In this document: positions 1-11,175 of the stretch, piece by piece
Position numbering within the stretch: position 1 is the stretch's first letter
How the letters are laid out: each line of letters starts with the position of its first letter
DNA from: Clostridium aestuarii
GTDB taxonomy: Bacteria; Bacillota; Clostridia; Clostridiales; Clostridiaceae
DNA length: 64,000 nt
Assembly: GCF_026735135.1 (NCBI RefSeq)
Contig: NZ_JAPQER010000002.1
Location: forward strand, 805,869 to 869,868
Direction of reading: 5' to 3'
Program-made: the position numbers and the translations under genes
Notes under the pieces: generated by a model
Database searches by the model: none
Told to the model about the DNA's origin: nothing
Seen by the model: the letters and a program-made list of their open reading frames with translations, nothing else

Positions 1-1267
<1,267 letters not shown>

Positions 1268-1400
1268 CTAAAAGTAAATTCATAGCCCTTGTTAATTATA
1301 ATATCATAACAATAATTATTATTATATGATTTTATTAAATTTTGTGCAAATTTTATTATTTTTACACCTTGTAAAATTTTACAGAATGAAATTAATAATA

Positions 1401-2579
1401 TTATTTAATATTTTTCACCTCATCTATAACTTTTTTATATAGTTTAAGTGTTAAATTGGTAACTTTGTTCCACTTATGTTTTTCACATATACTTTTTAGT
1501 GCATTTTTTTTCAAAGAATTTGAAAACTTATCATCAGATAGTATTTGTATTATATTATTATTCAAACTTTCATATATTTCCTTAATAAATTTCATACCAT
1601 TAATTTGGTGTTCTACTAATTCTGGAAATGCTGCATTATCAGGAACTACCACAGGACAGCCTGCTACCATTGCTTCCAATACAGAAACTTCTAAAGATTC
1701 GTAATGAGATAAAAATACCACTAAATTTGATATTTTATATAGCTTTTTCTTCTTATCATCATCCATATAATTAATAAATAAAACTTTATTTTCCATTCCT
1801 ATATTTCTTATATCTTCTTTTAATTCTTGTATATTGTTATCTTTTGCCGATATTATAAACTTTATTTTATTATATTTTTTATTTATTTCATAAATAGAAT
1901 TTATTAAAAGCTGTTTATCTTGTTCAAAAATACATCTTCCAACATACAAAATAACTTTCTCATCTTCTTCAGCATAATCTCGTCTAAAATCCTCAAATTT
2001 AATTTTAGTTTCTTTAGTATTTATTCCATTTGGAATAATCCATATTTTTTCCTGAGGAGTTTTAAATATACTCTTTATTTCATTTCTAATATAATTACTA
2101 AAAACTATAACTTTACAAGATTCATGTATAAGCATCCATTCTACAGAAGATATATATCTCTGCATTTCTGTTTTTATTCCATTATTTCTTACATATTCAG
2201 TAGAATGTATAGTACTTATAATGGGGATATTTAAACTCCATTTTAAAGTTTTTACTGCATATGCTGTGGTCCAATCATGTGCATGTATAACATCCATCAT
2301 TCCATGTTTTCTAATTAATCTTATAGCTTGTTCTACTATTGCAAAATTAAGCTGCATTATCCACTTAGTAAAATCATTTGTATCTATTTTATAAGGTGAT
2401 ATTCTATAGACTTCTACTCCTTCATCATTCTCATATATAGGCAAAGTACCATTTTCACAAGTAATTACATGAACTTCATGACCTTTTTGTGCCAAACTAT
2501 GAGACAAATAATATACATGTTTTGCTGTTCCTTCAATATCTTTAGATGAGTACCCCAAAGAAAGCATTAATATTTTCAT
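1401..2579 (-). CDS. GT4 family glycosyltransferase (GT-B fold)
   Basis: This is a 392-residue retaining GT-B glycosyltransferase. The N-terminal Rossmann half starts MKILMLSLGY and carries the GTAKHVYYLSHSLAQKGHEV acceptor-side helix. The C-terminal nucleotide-sugar half carries ILYVGRCIFEQDKQLLI and the GT4 EX7E signature ESLEVSVLEAMVAGCPVVV near residue 295. An AAAGGAG ribosome site precedes the ATG. Length and architecture fit glycogen-synthase-like or cell-envelope glycosyltransferases, but the donor and acceptor cannot be deduced. It stands alone between gdhA and the SPFH operon. Confidence 0.85.
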   Translation of the reverse strand: MKILMLSLGYSSKDIEGTAKHVYYLSHSLAQKGHEVHVITCENGTLPIYENDEGVEVYRISPYKIDTNDFTKWIMQLNFAIVEQAIRLIRKHGMMDVIHAHDWTTAYAVKTLKWSLNIPIISTIHSTEYVRNNGIKTEMQRYISSVEWMLIHESCKVIVFSNYIRNEIKSIFKTPQEKIWIIPNGINTKETKIKFEDFRRDYAEEDEKVILYVGRCIFEQDKQLLINSIYEINKKYNKIKFIISAKDNNIQELKEDIRNIGMENKVLFINYMDDDKKKKLYKISNLVVFLSHYESLEVSVLEAMVAGCPVVVPDNAAFPELVEHQINGMKFIKEIYESLNNNIIQILSDDKFSNSLKKNALKSICEKHKWNKVTNLTLKLYKKVIDEVKNIK

Positions 2580-2741
2580 TCCATTTTCGCTCCTTTAAAA
2601 TTAAATTTTATATTAATATATGCATTTTTCGTTCCATTTTTTTACATATTATTAATTATAGATATATATAATTTGAATTTCAACCATTATTTTCAAATTT
2701 ACTATAAATTAAAGAACTTACGTAACTAAAAATATAAAAAA

Positions 2742-2784
2742 AAAGAAATCTAAACGCATATCTTATTGCATTTAGATTTCTTTA
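2742..2784 (-). terminator. Terminator of the nfeD-SPFH operon
   Basis: Read on the minus strand, arms of the type AAAGAAATCTAAATGCA / TGCGTTTAGATTTCTTT form a hairpin that is followed by a run of T. It lies about 60 bp past the SPFH stop codon. Confidence 0.8.
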
Positions 2785-2844
2785 AATATTAACAACTATT
2801 AATTACATATTAACCATTATCATTTGAAAAGTTGTCTACCGTTG

Positions 2845-3789
2845 TTACTTTTCTTCTTTTTTAAGCATCTCACCTATTGCAGCTATACTTCCAAGAGATG
2901 ATAAAGTTTCATTAGGAAGTATTAACTTGTTAGATGGTCCCTTTGCCATTTCTTTAAGAGCTTCTACCTGTTTTAAAGCTATAACTGTTTCGTTTGTTCC
3001 AGATTCAATTATAGCTGTATTCACTTGATTTATTGCTTCTGCTTCTGCCTTTGCAACTATTTCAATAGCCTTAGCTTTACCTTCTGCTTCAAGTAATTGA
3101 GATTCACGAAGTCCCTCTGCATGTCTTATATTTGCTTCTTTTTCTGCTTCCGCTCTAAGTATTGCAGCTTGCTTTTCACCTTCTGCTCTTGCTATATCAC
3201 TTTGTTTTTCACCTTCTGCTTGAAGAATAGTTGCTCTTTTATCTCTTTCTGCTCTCATTTGTTTTTCCATTGCTTGTTGAATTTCTGATGGTGGAATTAT
3301 ATTTTTAATTTCTACTGAAAGAATCTTAATTCCATAAGCATCAGTAATTTCATCTACTATTTCAAGTAATTTTGAATTTATTCTATCTCTTCCTGATAAA
3401 ACTTCATCTAAAGTCATATCACCAACTATATTTCTCATATTTGTAATAGTTGAGTAAACTATACCTGATTTATAATCTTCTATATTATATACTGCAAATT
3501 TAGAATCTAAAACTTTATAGAAAATAACATTATCTATTGATATTTTTACATTATCTTGAGTAATAACATTTTGCGGTTGTATATCTAATATCTGCTGTTT
3601 AGTAGAAATTTTGCGTCTTACAAAGTCTATAAAAGGCACTGTAAAATGCCACCCTGGTTGAAGTGTTCTATGATATTGACCTAATCTTTCAACAATATAA
3701 ACATATCCTGTATTTACAATTTTTATAGAAGTCAAAATTGCAACTAAAATTATGACTAGTATTATTCCTCCTAAAATATTTGAAAACAT
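2845..3789 (-). CDS. SPFH/band 7 membrane protein (stomatin/paraslipin type)
   Basis: This 314-residue membrane-anchored SPFH protein has an N-terminal hydrophobic helix (about residues 4-24). The band 7 domain follows (VERLGQYHRTLQPGWHF, then the VDEITDAYGIKILSVEIKNI region). An Ala/Glu-rich coiled coil (about 175-245) contains repeated AEGEKQA / AEAEKEA heptads. The C-terminal tail is LPNETLSSLGSIAAIGEML. Such proteins oligomerise into membrane-microdomain scaffolds. It lies 26 bp behind an NfeD-family gene on the same strand, which is the conserved partner arrangement. The ATG has an AAAGGAG site. The role in this organism is inferred from family only. Confidence 0.9.
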   Translation of the reverse strand: MFSNILGGIILVIILVAILTSIKIVNTGYVYIVERLGQYHRTLQPGWHFTVPFIDFVRRKISTKQQILDIQPQNVITQDNVKISIDNVIFYKVLDSKFAVYNIEDYKSGIVYSTITNMRNIVGDMTLDEVLSGRDRINSKLLEIVDEITDAYGIKILSVEIKNIIPPSEIQQAMEKQMRAERDKRATILQAEGEKQSDIARAEGEKQAAILRAEAEKEANIRHAEGLRESQLLEAEGKAKAIEIVAKAEAEAINQVNTAIIESGTNETVIALKQVEALKEMAKGPSNKLILPNETLSSLGSIAAIGEMLKKEEK

Positions 3790-3815
3790 AATAAATTTCT
3801 CCTTTCTTTTTTATA

Positions 3816-4241
3816 CTAAATTTTTTTTATTATTAATTTATTACCTTCTATTGCTATAATCTTTACTCTATCACCCTTATTTATAAATTGTCCCTCATTC
3901 TTTACAGTCCAATATATACCTTCAAATTTAATTGTTGCCTTATCACTAATATTTTTATCTGCAATAAATTCTTCTCCAATATATTCTTCTTCCATTCTAA
4001 GTGTTCTTGGTACTGTTTTTTTTATAGTTTTTTTTACAATTGGATAACCTAAAGCCATCAATGCTGCACTTACTCCTATAAATGTAATAAGTTGAGTTGA
4101 AAAAGAATAATGAAGTAAAGCTAATATCATTGCTACTATTCCTCCAGCAGTAAACCAAATAAATAAAAAGCTACTAGTAGCTGCGTCTATGGCTAAGGCA
4201 ATAGCTGCTATAATCAACCATAACACTAATTCAAACCACAT
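3816..4241 (-). CDS. NfeD-family membrane protein (short form)
   Basis: This is a 141-residue short NfeD protein without the N-terminal ClpP-like protease domain. Three hydrophobic segments (about residues 4-22, 28-47 and 50-68) are followed by a charged linker and a C-terminal OB-fold domain (GEEFIADKNISDKATIKFEG to KVKIIAIEGNKLIIKK). A strong AAGGAGG site precedes the ATG. It is the first gene of a two-gene operon with the SPFH protein. NfeD proteins are thought to assist assembly or turnover of their SPFH partner. Confidence 0.88.
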   Translation of the reverse strand: MWFELVLWLIIAAIALAIDAATSSFLFIWFTAGGIVAMILALLHYSFSTQLITFIGVSAALMALGYPIVKKTIKKTVPRTLRMEEEYIGEEFIADKNISDKATIKFEGIYWTVKNEGQFINKGDRVKIIAIEGNKLIIKKI

Positions 4242-4644
4242 AATGTAGGAATCCTCCTTCCTATAACTAATTTCATTTTATATTTTCTTTGGTCTTATTA
4301 TATATCAATATAATATATTTTAATATAGTTATCTCTACTTATACAATAATTATAGCTATAATATATTATTATTAAAAAATGTTTATACCTTTGTGTTTAT
4401 TGAAATTAAGTTGTTTTTTAACTGTATTTCATATTTCACATCATAAATATTAAATTTGATATAATTTCTTATTTGTTAACATAAAATCATTAATTATACT
4501 TAAATTTTCATTCTTTATATAGTAAAATAGTTGACAGATAAACATTGCACAGTGTAGAGTTTAAATAGTTAAAAGGTAAATATTATAAAAATTGTGTAAT
4601 GAAATAAACTATTTACAACATAATAAAGATTGGAGTGTTGAATA
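4242..4644. other. Divergent intergenic region between nfeD and nadE
   Basis: About 400 bp of very AT-rich sequence. I see no small gene or RNA. The only recognisable signal is a possible nadE promoter near 4531-4560. Confidence 0.6.
4531..4560 (+). promoter_or_regulatory. Possible sigma-A promoter of nadE
   Basis: A perfect -35 box TTGACA at 4531-4536 is followed after 18 bp by TAGAGT, a weak -10. It lies about 85 bp ahead of the nadE ATG. The poor -10 keeps confidence low. Confidence 0.35.
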
Positions 4645-6549
4645 ATGAATTTCATTAAAGTTGCTGCTGCATGCCCTGTAACTAATGTAGCACATATAAA
4701 TTTTAATGTTGAAAATATAAAAGATTGTATAAATAACGCTTTGAATAAAAATTGTAAATTGGTAGTTTTCCCAGAGCTTTGTATTACATCATATACTTGC
4801 GGAGATTTATTTTCTCAACAACATTTAATTGAAAAATCCAACTTAGCAATAAGAAGACTTTGTGCTTTTTCAAAAAATAAAGATATTCTAATAGCTATAG
4901 GTTCTCCCCTTGTATATAATAACTGTTTATATAATTGTGCATATATAATATATAATGGCACTATACTTGGAATCGTTCCTAAAAGTTATATACCTAACTA
5001 TTCAGAATTTTATGAAAAGCGATGGTTTACTGATGGAATTGATATAAAAAATAAATCTATAAATCTTACATTTCAAAAAAACATTCCTTTTGGAGTAAAT
5101 TTAATTTTTACTAGTGGTGTTTTTAAATTTGGCTTTGAAATATGCGAAGATTTATGGACTGTTATACCTCCAAGTTCATACCTTAGTCTAGGTGGTGCTA
5201 ATATAATTGGAAATCTTTCTGCATCAAATGAGCTTGTAAGTAAATCAAAATATAGAAACTCATTGATTCAAAATCAAAGTGCACGATGTATTTCTTCATA
5301 TGTATATTCATCTGCTGGGATTTTTGAATCATCTACCGACTTAGTTTTTAGTGGGCATTTATTAATTTCTGAAAATGGTACTATTTTAAAACAAAATAAT
5401 AGATTTCAACGTGAAAATGAAATCATCACTTCAATAATTGATATAGATAAATTAAATAATGAACGTTTGAAAAATTTAAGTTTTAGAGATAGCGCCAAAT
5501 TTTTACCTTTTGAAGTTAATGAAGTTACTTTTAACTTCATAGATTCAAAGGTAAACGAGTTTGATAGATTTGTTCATAAACATCCTTTTGTACCTTCTGA
5601 TGAATGCGAACGTGAAGATCGCTGTAAAGAAATATTTAATATTCAAACTGCTGCTCTTGCAAAACGTCTAACACATACTGGAATACAAAAATCTGTTATA
5701 GGAATTTCTGGTGGACTTGATTCTACATTAGCTTTACTTGTAATAGTTAAAACATTTGATATTTTAAATATACCTAGAGAAAACATAATCACAATAACTA
5801 TGCCAGGATTTGGTACTACAGATAGAACTTATAATAACGCAGTAAATTTTTGTAAAGAATTAGGTACGGATTTTAGAGAGATAAATATTGTTGATGCTTG
5901 CCTACAGCATTTTAAAGACATAAATCATCTAGTTGAAAAACATGATGTTACCTATGAAAATGTTCAAGCAAGAGAAAGAACTCAAATACTTATGGATATA
6001 GCTAACAAAGAAAGTGGACTTTTAGTTGGGACTGGGGATCTATCGGAACTTGCACTAGGCTGGGCTACTTATAATGGAGATCACATGTCAATGTACTCTG
6101 TAAACTGTTCAGTACCTAAAACCTTAGTTAGATACCTCGTACAATATGCAGCAGATAAAGAATCCTCTGATAAAATTTCTGAGATACTTGTTGATATTTT
6201 AGATACACCCGTAAGTCCCGAACTTCTTCCTAAAGATAAGAATGGAGAAATAGCACAAAAAACTGAAGATATAGTAGGTCCTTACGAACTTCATGATTTC
6301 TTCTTATATTATTTCATAAGACAAAATGCTGTTCCTAAAAAAATATTATTTCTTGCTAAACATGCATTTAAAGATATTTATGATGACAAAACTATTGAAA
6401 AGTGGTTTGATAAATTTATAAGAAGATTTTTCACTCAACAATTCAAACGCTCAGCATTACCTGATGGTCCAAAAGTAGGAAGCATAAGTTTATCTCCTAG
6501 AGGAGATTGGCGAATGCCATCAGATGCAAGCTATAAAACTTGGCTTTAA
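4645..6549 (+). CDS. nadE: Glutamine-dependent NAD+ synthetase
   Basis: This 634-residue two-domain enzyme converts deamido-NAD, ATP and glutamine to NAD+. The N-terminal nitrilase-type glutaminase domain (about 1-290) shows the Glu-Lys-Cys triad in context: FPELCITSYTCGDLF, the lysine in VPKSYIPNYSEFYEKRW, and the cysteine in FGFEICEDLW. The C-terminal ammonia-using synthetase domain (about 320-634) has the SGGLDSTLALL PP-loop and LLVGTGDLSELALGWATYNGD. Length fits the long, Mycobacterium-like glutamine-dependent form. The start is an ATG behind TTGGAGTG. It is monocistronic and ends in a strong two-way terminator. Confidence 0.96.
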   Translation: MNFIKVAAACPVTNVAHINFNVENIKDCINNALNKNCKLVVFPELCITSYTCGDLFSQQHLIEKSNLAIRRLCAFSKNKDILIAIGSPLVYNNCLYNCAYIIYNGTILGIVPKSYIPNYSEFYEKRWFTDGIDIKNKSINLTFQKNIPFGVNLIFTSGVFKFGFEICEDLWTVIPPSSYLSLGGANIIGNLSASNELVSKSKYRNSLIQNQSARCISSYVYSSAGIFESSTDLVFSGHLLISENGTILKQNNRFQRENEIITSIIDIDKLNNERLKNLSFRDSAKFLPFEVNEVTFNFIDSKVNEFDRFVHKHPFVPSDECEREDRCKEIFNIQTAALAKRLTHTGIQKSVIGISGGLDSTLALLVIVKTFDILNIPRENIITITMPGFGTTDRTYNNAVNFCKELGTDFREINIVDACLQHFKDINHLVEKHDVTYENVQARERTQILMDIANKESGLLVGTGDLSELALGWATYNGDHMSMYSVNCSVPKTLVRYLVQYAADKESSDKISEILVDILDTPVSPELLPKDKNGEIAQKTEDIVGPYELHDFFLYYFIRQNAVPKKILFLAKHAFKDIYDDKTIEKWFDKFIRRFFTQQFKRSALPDGPKVGSISLSPRGDWRMPSDASYKTWL

Positions 6550-6556
6550 AACTTTT

Positions 6557-6609
6557 ATATAAATAAAAGTTGAGGGTTGATACTAGTCAACTCTCAACTT
6601 TTATTTATA
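6557..6609. terminator. Bidirectional terminator between nadE and yaaR
   Basis: Long inverted repeat ATAAATAAAAGTTGAG.. / ..CTCAACTTTTATTTAT around TACTAG. A/T runs on both sides serve both convergent genes. The right arm includes the yaaR stop codon. Confidence 0.85.
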
Positions 6610-7023
6610 TATGTCTACCAAAAGTCCAGTAATTTCATCAATTGTAGCAGCAACTCCTAAATTTTCTTTTTCATCGCTTAAAAGCATTTCAGTAATTTCT
6701 TTTAATTTTTCATCTATAGTTTCTACTGTTATAAAATATTGAGTCTGCCAAAAACTAATATCTTTTTTAACACCATACATATGACTAAGTATAGACTCCA
6801 GATACCCTCTTATCATTCTCTTATATGCAGCTACATCAGCATAGCATTTTGTTATAGATAGTCTATTCCCTTTCTTTTTTATATCCTGAAGCATTTGTTT
6901 TAACTGTTCTTCAGATTTTTTTTGTTGTGAAAAACTAAAATTTTGAGAAAAACTTTTTTTACCAGTAGCTATTTTTTTCTCCGATTTTATTGGAGTATTT
7001 CTACCTACTCTTGAGATTTCCAT
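6601..7023 (-). CDS. yaaR: YaaR family (DUF327) protein
   Basis: A 140-residue soluble protein of the DUF327/YaaR family. It has a basic, Ser/Lys-rich N-terminus, then a helical domain (EEQLKQMLQDIKKKGNRL, TKCYADVAAYKRMIRGYLES, ATIDEITGLLVDIY). I start it at the ATG at 7021-7023 because GGGAGTG sits at the right distance. A GTG five codons further upstream would itself lie inside that ribosome site. Function is unknown. In many Firmicutes the gene sits near replication or DNA-processing genes, but here it is alone. Confidence 0.8.
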   Translation of the reverse strand: MEISRVGRNTPIKSEKKIATGKKSFSQNFSFSQQKKSEEQLKQMLQDIKKKGNRLSITKCYADVAAYKRMIRGYLESILSHMYGVKKDISFWQTQYFITVETIDEKLKEITEMLLSDEKENLGVAATIDEITGLLVDIYK

Positions 7024-7337
7024 AACTTTCACTCCCACTCAAAACTCATTTGTATGTATTATATCTAATTTGTTTAATAAAAACAAAATTCTATATTACT
7101 TTAATTTTATCATTTATTCATTAGCCATGTCCACATAATAAATTTTGATGTAAATATTCACTCTTAAAATCATATAATTTGTCTATATATAAAAATGAAT
7201 TTTAAATTTTTATTTATATAAAAAAAATTTTAAGTTATAATTAGACATGTTAAATAACAATATTTTTATATTGTTCAAACTATTTACATTGAAATCACTA
7301 AATTATATTTATATAGCTAACTGATGGGGGTAATTAT
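7024..7337. other. Intergenic region yaaR / chromate transporter
   Basis: About 310 bp of AT-rich divergent spacer. I find no convincing promoter pair, RNA or small gene here. Confidence 0.5.
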
Positions 7338-7874
7338 ATGAAAAAACTTTTAACTATGTTTTTTACATTTTTAAAAATAGGTGCGTTTACCTTTGGAGGA
7401 GGATATGCAATGATTCCTCTTATAGAGGTAGAAGTGGTAAATAAGCAACATTGGATAGATAAAGAAGAATTTTTAGACATAATTGTTATATCACAAACGT
7501 TTCCTGGAGCTCTTGCTGTAAATTCTTCTATATTTATAGGATATAAAATAGGTGGTGTGGTTGGTGCATTACTAGCATTAGCTGGAGTGGTTGTTCCTTC
7601 TTTTTTTATAATTATAATTATCGCATATTTTTTTCTACAATTCAGAAATAACCTAATTGTAGATTTAGTATTTAAAGGAATTTCTTCTGCTGTTCCTATG
7701 CTTATTCTTGTTGCTGTAATTAGTCTATCAAAATCATTAAAAAAAGAACTTTCTACTGTTTTAATGATTCTGTTAACAGTTATAGCTATTTCTGTATTGG
7801 ATATTCATCCTGTTTTAATAATAATTTTATCAGGAATCTATGGTGCTGTATTCCTTAGAAAGAAGGTGAATTAA
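7338..7874 (+). CDS. Chromate transporter family, first short subunit
   Basis: A 178-residue half-size CHR family membrane protein. It has the N-terminal signature FLKIGAFTFGGGYAMIPLIE and the SQTFPGALAVNSSIFIGYKIGG loop, followed by four or five hydrophobic helices. Full-length ChrA has two such halves in one chain. Here they are two genes, and the stop of this one (TAATG) overlaps the next start by one base. A heterodimer is therefore expected. A GGGGG site precedes the ATG. The substrate in anaerobes is unproven, so chromate is a family name rather than a demonstrated function. Confidence 0.88.
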   Translation: MKKLLTMFFTFLKIGAFTFGGGYAMIPLIEVEVVNKQHWIDKEEFLDIIVISQTFPGALAVNSSIFIGYKIGGVVGALLALAGVVVPSFFIIIIIAYFFLQFRNNLIVDLVFKGISSAVPMLILVAVISLSKSLKKELSTVLMILLTVIAISVLDIHPVLIIILSGIYGAVFLRKKVN

Positions 7875-8419
7875 TGAATTTTTTATTACAGATTTTTTAT
7901 ACCTTTCTAAAAATAGGTATGTTCAGCTTTGGTGGTGGCTTAGCAATGCTTCCTTTTATAAATAAAGAAATTGTAGAAAAACATCATTGGATTAGTCTTT
8001 CTACGTTTAAAGATATAATTGGTATAGCACAAATGACCCCAGGTCCTATTGCTATTAATTCTGCTACTTTTGTAGGTTTTAAGATACAAGGTGTTTTGGG
8101 AAGTTTATTTGCAACTTTAGGTGTTATAACCTTTTCATTTATATTAGTATCTATTGCAACTCATTACATAATGAAGTTTAAAGAATCAAAAGTATTAAAA
8201 GCAGCAATGTTAGGAATGCGTCCAGCTGTTATAGGACTTATACTTTCAGCTTTTATACTTCTAGCAAAAAATTCATATTCTCTACAAGATAAGAAAAGTT
8301 TAATTATTGGAGGACTTATAGGTTTTCTTTTATTCAAAACTAAGCTTCATCCAATTTTAATCATATTTTTTTCAGGAATATTAGGAATAATTTTTTATGG
8401 AATTATACCAACATTTTAA
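7874..8419 (+). CDS. Chromate transporter family, second short subunit
   Basis: A 181-residue partner of the preceding gene with the same half-domain: FLKIGMFSFGGGLAMLPFIN, then AQMTPGPIAINSATFVGFKI, then hydrophobic helices. It has the TPGP motif where the first subunit has FPGA, so the two are paralogous but not redundant. It starts at the ATG that overlaps the upstream stop, with AAGGTGA as ribosome site, and is translationally coupled. It ends in a strong terminator. Confidence 0.88.
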   Translation: MNFLLQIFYTFLKIGMFSFGGGLAMLPFINKEIVEKHHWISLSTFKDIIGIAQMTPGPIAINSATFVGFKIQGVLGSLFATLGVITFSFILVSIATHYIMKFKESKVLKAAMLGMRPAVIGLILSAFILLAKNSYSLQDKKSLIIGGLIGFLLFKTKLHPILIIFFSGILGIIFYGIIPTF

Positions 8420-8433
8420 GAAATTTAAAATAT

Positions 8434-8486
8434 AAAAACTAAAGACCACAAATATAGCATATTCTATATTTGTGGTCTTTAGTTTT
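8434..8486 (+). terminator. Terminator after the chromate-type transporter pair
   Basis: Perfect hairpin with arms AAAACTAAAGACCACAAATA / TATTTGTGGTCTTTAGTTTT around a short loop, followed by T. It lies inside any upstream extension of the next gene, which supports the ATG at 8566 for the ATPase. Confidence 0.88.
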
Positions 8487-8565
8487 TAATATATATAATA
8501 ATTTTCATTATATAAATAATAATATTATTATGAGCCATATAAATAATAACATGGAGGTAATATAT

Positions 8566-11175
8566 ATGTTCTATAGCAAAAAAATTAATGAGACCTTAGA
8601 AGAATTAAATACTGATTCGATAAAAGGTCTTTCTACTGAAGAAGTAATTAATCGTTCAAAAAAATATGGTTTAAATAAGCTTGTTTCTGGTAAAAAGCAG
8701 ACCATTTTACAAATGTTTTGGACTCAAATTAACGATATAATGATTTATATACTGATAGCAGCAGCAATTGTTTCTGCTGCTGTAGGAGAAGTAAGTGATG
8801 CAATAATAATAGCTATTATTATTGTATTAAATGCTGTTATTGGAATAATTCAAGAATCCAAAGCAGAAAAATCATTGGAAGCTTTAAAAAATTTATCTAC
8901 ACCCAAAGCTGTAGTGAAAAGAGATGGTGAATTAAAAGAAGTTTCTTCTGAAAAAATAGTCCCTGGAGATATTATTATCATGGATGCTGGTAGATATGTT
9001 CCCTGTGACTTACGACTTATAGAAACCGCTAATCTTAAAGTTGACGAATCCGCATTAACTGGCGAATCAGTACCTGTAGAAAAAAATTCCCAATTAATTT
9101 TAGAAAACGAAACCATTCCTCTAGGAGACCAAAAAAACATGGCTTTTATGTCTACTCTTGCAAGTCATGGAAGGGGTGTAGGAATCGCTGTTGCAATAGG
9201 TATGGATACAGAAATAGGTAAAGTAGCTGAAATGCTAAAAGAAGAAAAGAATGAATTAACTCCTCTCCAAAAAAGATTGGAACAGCTAGGTAAAATACTT
9301 GGGATAAGTGCTCTAATTATTTGCGGAGTTATATTTGTAATTGGTTTTATTCAAAAAAGAGATTTATTTGAAATGTTTCTAACATCAATAAGCTTAGCAG
9401 TTGCTGCTATTCCAGAAGGTCTTCCTGCTATTGTTACTATTGTTTTAGCATTAGGTGTTCAGCGAATGATTAAGGAAAATGCTATTATCCGTAAGCTTCC
9501 TGCTGTTGAAACCCTAGGTTCTGTTAATATTATTTGTTCTGATAAAACAGGAACATTGACTCAAAATAAAATGACAGTAACAAAATTCTATTCTGATAAT
9601 TACTTAGAAGACATACATAAATTAAGCTCCAAAAATTATATACACAATTTACTTATACAAAGTCTAACTCTATGTAATGATGCAACATATTCGGAAAACA
9701 ATAAAACAGGTGATCCAACAGAAATAGCACTTTTAGATGCGGGAATAAAATTTAATATTTTTAAAGATGAATTAGAAAAAAAACATAAAAGAATAAATGA
9801 AATTCCTTTTGATTCTGATAGAAAACTCATGACTACTGTTAATGAATACGATAATGAATTTTATGTTTTTACTAAAGGCGCTGTAGATAACCTAATAAAA
9901 ATATGCAATAAAGCCTATATAAATAATGAAACCATACCACTAACAGATAAAATTAAAAATGATTTTTTAAATGCAGCTTCTTCTATGTCAAATGATGCTC
10001 TTAGAGTATTAGGCTCAGCTTATAAAAAAGTTAAAGATGCACATGTTGAAATAGATGTCTTGGAACAAGATTTAATTTTAATAGGTCTTGTTGGTATGAT
10101 TGATCCCCCACGACTAGAAGTAAAAGATTCTATAAATTTATGTAAAAAAGCTGGTATATCTACAATTATGATAACTGGCGATCATAAAGCAACTGCTTTT
10201 GCAATTGCAAAAACTCTAAACATAACTCAAAATGAGAATGAAACTATCTCAGGAACAGAACTTAACAATCTGTCTCAAGATAAACTTAATGAAAAAATAG
10301 ATAATTTAAAAGTTTTTGCTCGGGTTTCACCTGAACATAAGGTTAAAATAGTAAAAGCACTCAAATCCAAAGGAAATATTGTATCCATGACTGGCGATGG
10401 AGTAAATGATGCTCCTTCTCTAAAAATTGCAGATATAGGTGTTGCAATGGGAATTACAGGAACGGATGTGGCTAAACAAGCTTCTGATATAATCCTAACT
10501 GATGATAATTTTTCCACTATTGTTTCAGCTATCAAAGAAGGTAGAAACATATATATAAATATAAAAAAATCTATTTTATTTTTACTATCTTGTAATATGG
10601 GTGAATTAGTAGCAATATTTATTGCCATACTTTTGGGTTGGTCATCACCTTTAAGACCAGTACACATACTATGGATAAATTTAATAACAGATTCTTTACC
10701 TGCTTTAGCTCTAGGAATTGATCCAACTGATACAGGTGTTATGACTAAAAAACCTAGAAGTCCAAAAGAAAGCATTTTTGCCGGCTCAATAAAAGGTTTA
10801 ACATTAAATGGTCTATTAATTGGAGCATTAACTTTAATAGCTTTTCAAATTGGCATTACTAGATATTCTAATTCTATAATGCATGCTCAAACTATGGCTT
10901 TTATGGTAATGAGTATTTCTGAACTGGTACACTCATTAAATATGAGAAATTCAGAAAAATCAATATTTAAAATAGGTTTCTTTACTAACAAACCTTTAAT
11001 ATTATCTATATTATTGGGCATATTACTTCAAAACACATTATTATTTATACCTGCATTTAGAAATATTTTTAAAGTGTATAAATTAAACATATATGATTGG
11101 AAATGGATAATTATTTTAAGTATAATGCCATTGTTATTTAATGAAATAGCAAAACTCATAAACAACAAAAAATAA
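8566..11175 (+). CDS. Cation-transporting P-type ATPase (Ca2+-ATPase, type II)
   Basis: An 869-residue P2-type ATPase, probably exporting Ca2+. In order: N-terminal cation-ATPase domain (LNTDSIKGLSTEEV); first helices; actuator domain with DESALTGESVPVEK; TM4 with PEGLPAIVTIVLALGV; the phosphorylation motif CSDKTGTLTQNKMT; nucleotide-binding domain with GDPTEIALL; hinge MTGDGVNDAPSLK; and the six C-terminal helices. The TM4 Glu, TM5 Asn/Glu (CNMGELVAIF) and TM6 Asn/Asp (WINLITDSLPALALG) match Ca2+ ligands. I use the ATG at 8566 with GGAGGT. Earlier in-frame starts lie in the terminator hairpin. Confidence 0.92.
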   Translation: MFYSKKINETLEELNTDSIKGLSTEEVINRSKKYGLNKLVSGKKQTILQMFWTQINDIMIYILIAAAIVSAAVGEVSDAIIIAIIIVLNAVIGIIQESKAEKSLEALKNLSTPKAVVKRDGELKEVSSEKIVPGDIIIMDAGRYVPCDLRLIETANLKVDESALTGESVPVEKNSQLILENETIPLGDQKNMAFMSTLASHGRGVGIAVAIGMDTEIGKVAEMLKEEKNELTPLQKRLEQLGKILGISALIICGVIFVIGFIQKRDLFEMFLTSISLAVAAIPEGLPAIVTIVLALGVQRMIKENAIIRKLPAVETLGSVNIICSDKTGTLTQNKMTVTKFYSDNYLEDIHKLSSKNYIHNLLIQSLTLCNDATYSENNKTGDPTEIALLDAGIKFNIFKDELEKKHKRINEIPFDSDRKLMTTVNEYDNEFYVFTKGAVDNLIKICNKAYINNETIPLTDKIKNDFLNAASSMSNDALRVLGSAYKKVKDAHVEIDVLEQDLILIGLVGMIDPPRLEVKDSINLCKKAGISTIMITGDHKATAFAIAKTLNITQNENETISGTELNNLSQDKLNEKIDNLKVFARVSPEHKVKIVKALKSKGNIVSMTGDGVNDAPSLKIADIGVAMGITGTDVAKQASDIILTDDNFSTIVSAIKEGRNIYINIKKSILFLLSCNMGELVAIFIAILLGWSSPLRPVHILWINLITDSLPALALGIDPTDTGVMTKKPRSPKESIFAGSIKGLTLNGLLIGALTLIAFQIGITRYSNSIMHAQTMAFMVMSISELVHSLNMRNSEKSIFKIGFFTNKPLILSILLGILLQNTLLFIPAFRNIFKVYKLNIYDWKWIIILSIMPLLFNEIAKLINNKK

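Noticed and set aside
8470..8565. Longer N-terminus of the P-type ATPase
   Set aside because: The extension begins with TTG inside a terminator hairpin and lacks a ribosome site. The ATG at 8566 has GGAGGT.
10275..10775. Long antisense open frame within the ATPase gene
   Set aside because: It is a shadow of the conserved hinge and TM coding region, with no ribosome site and no domain.
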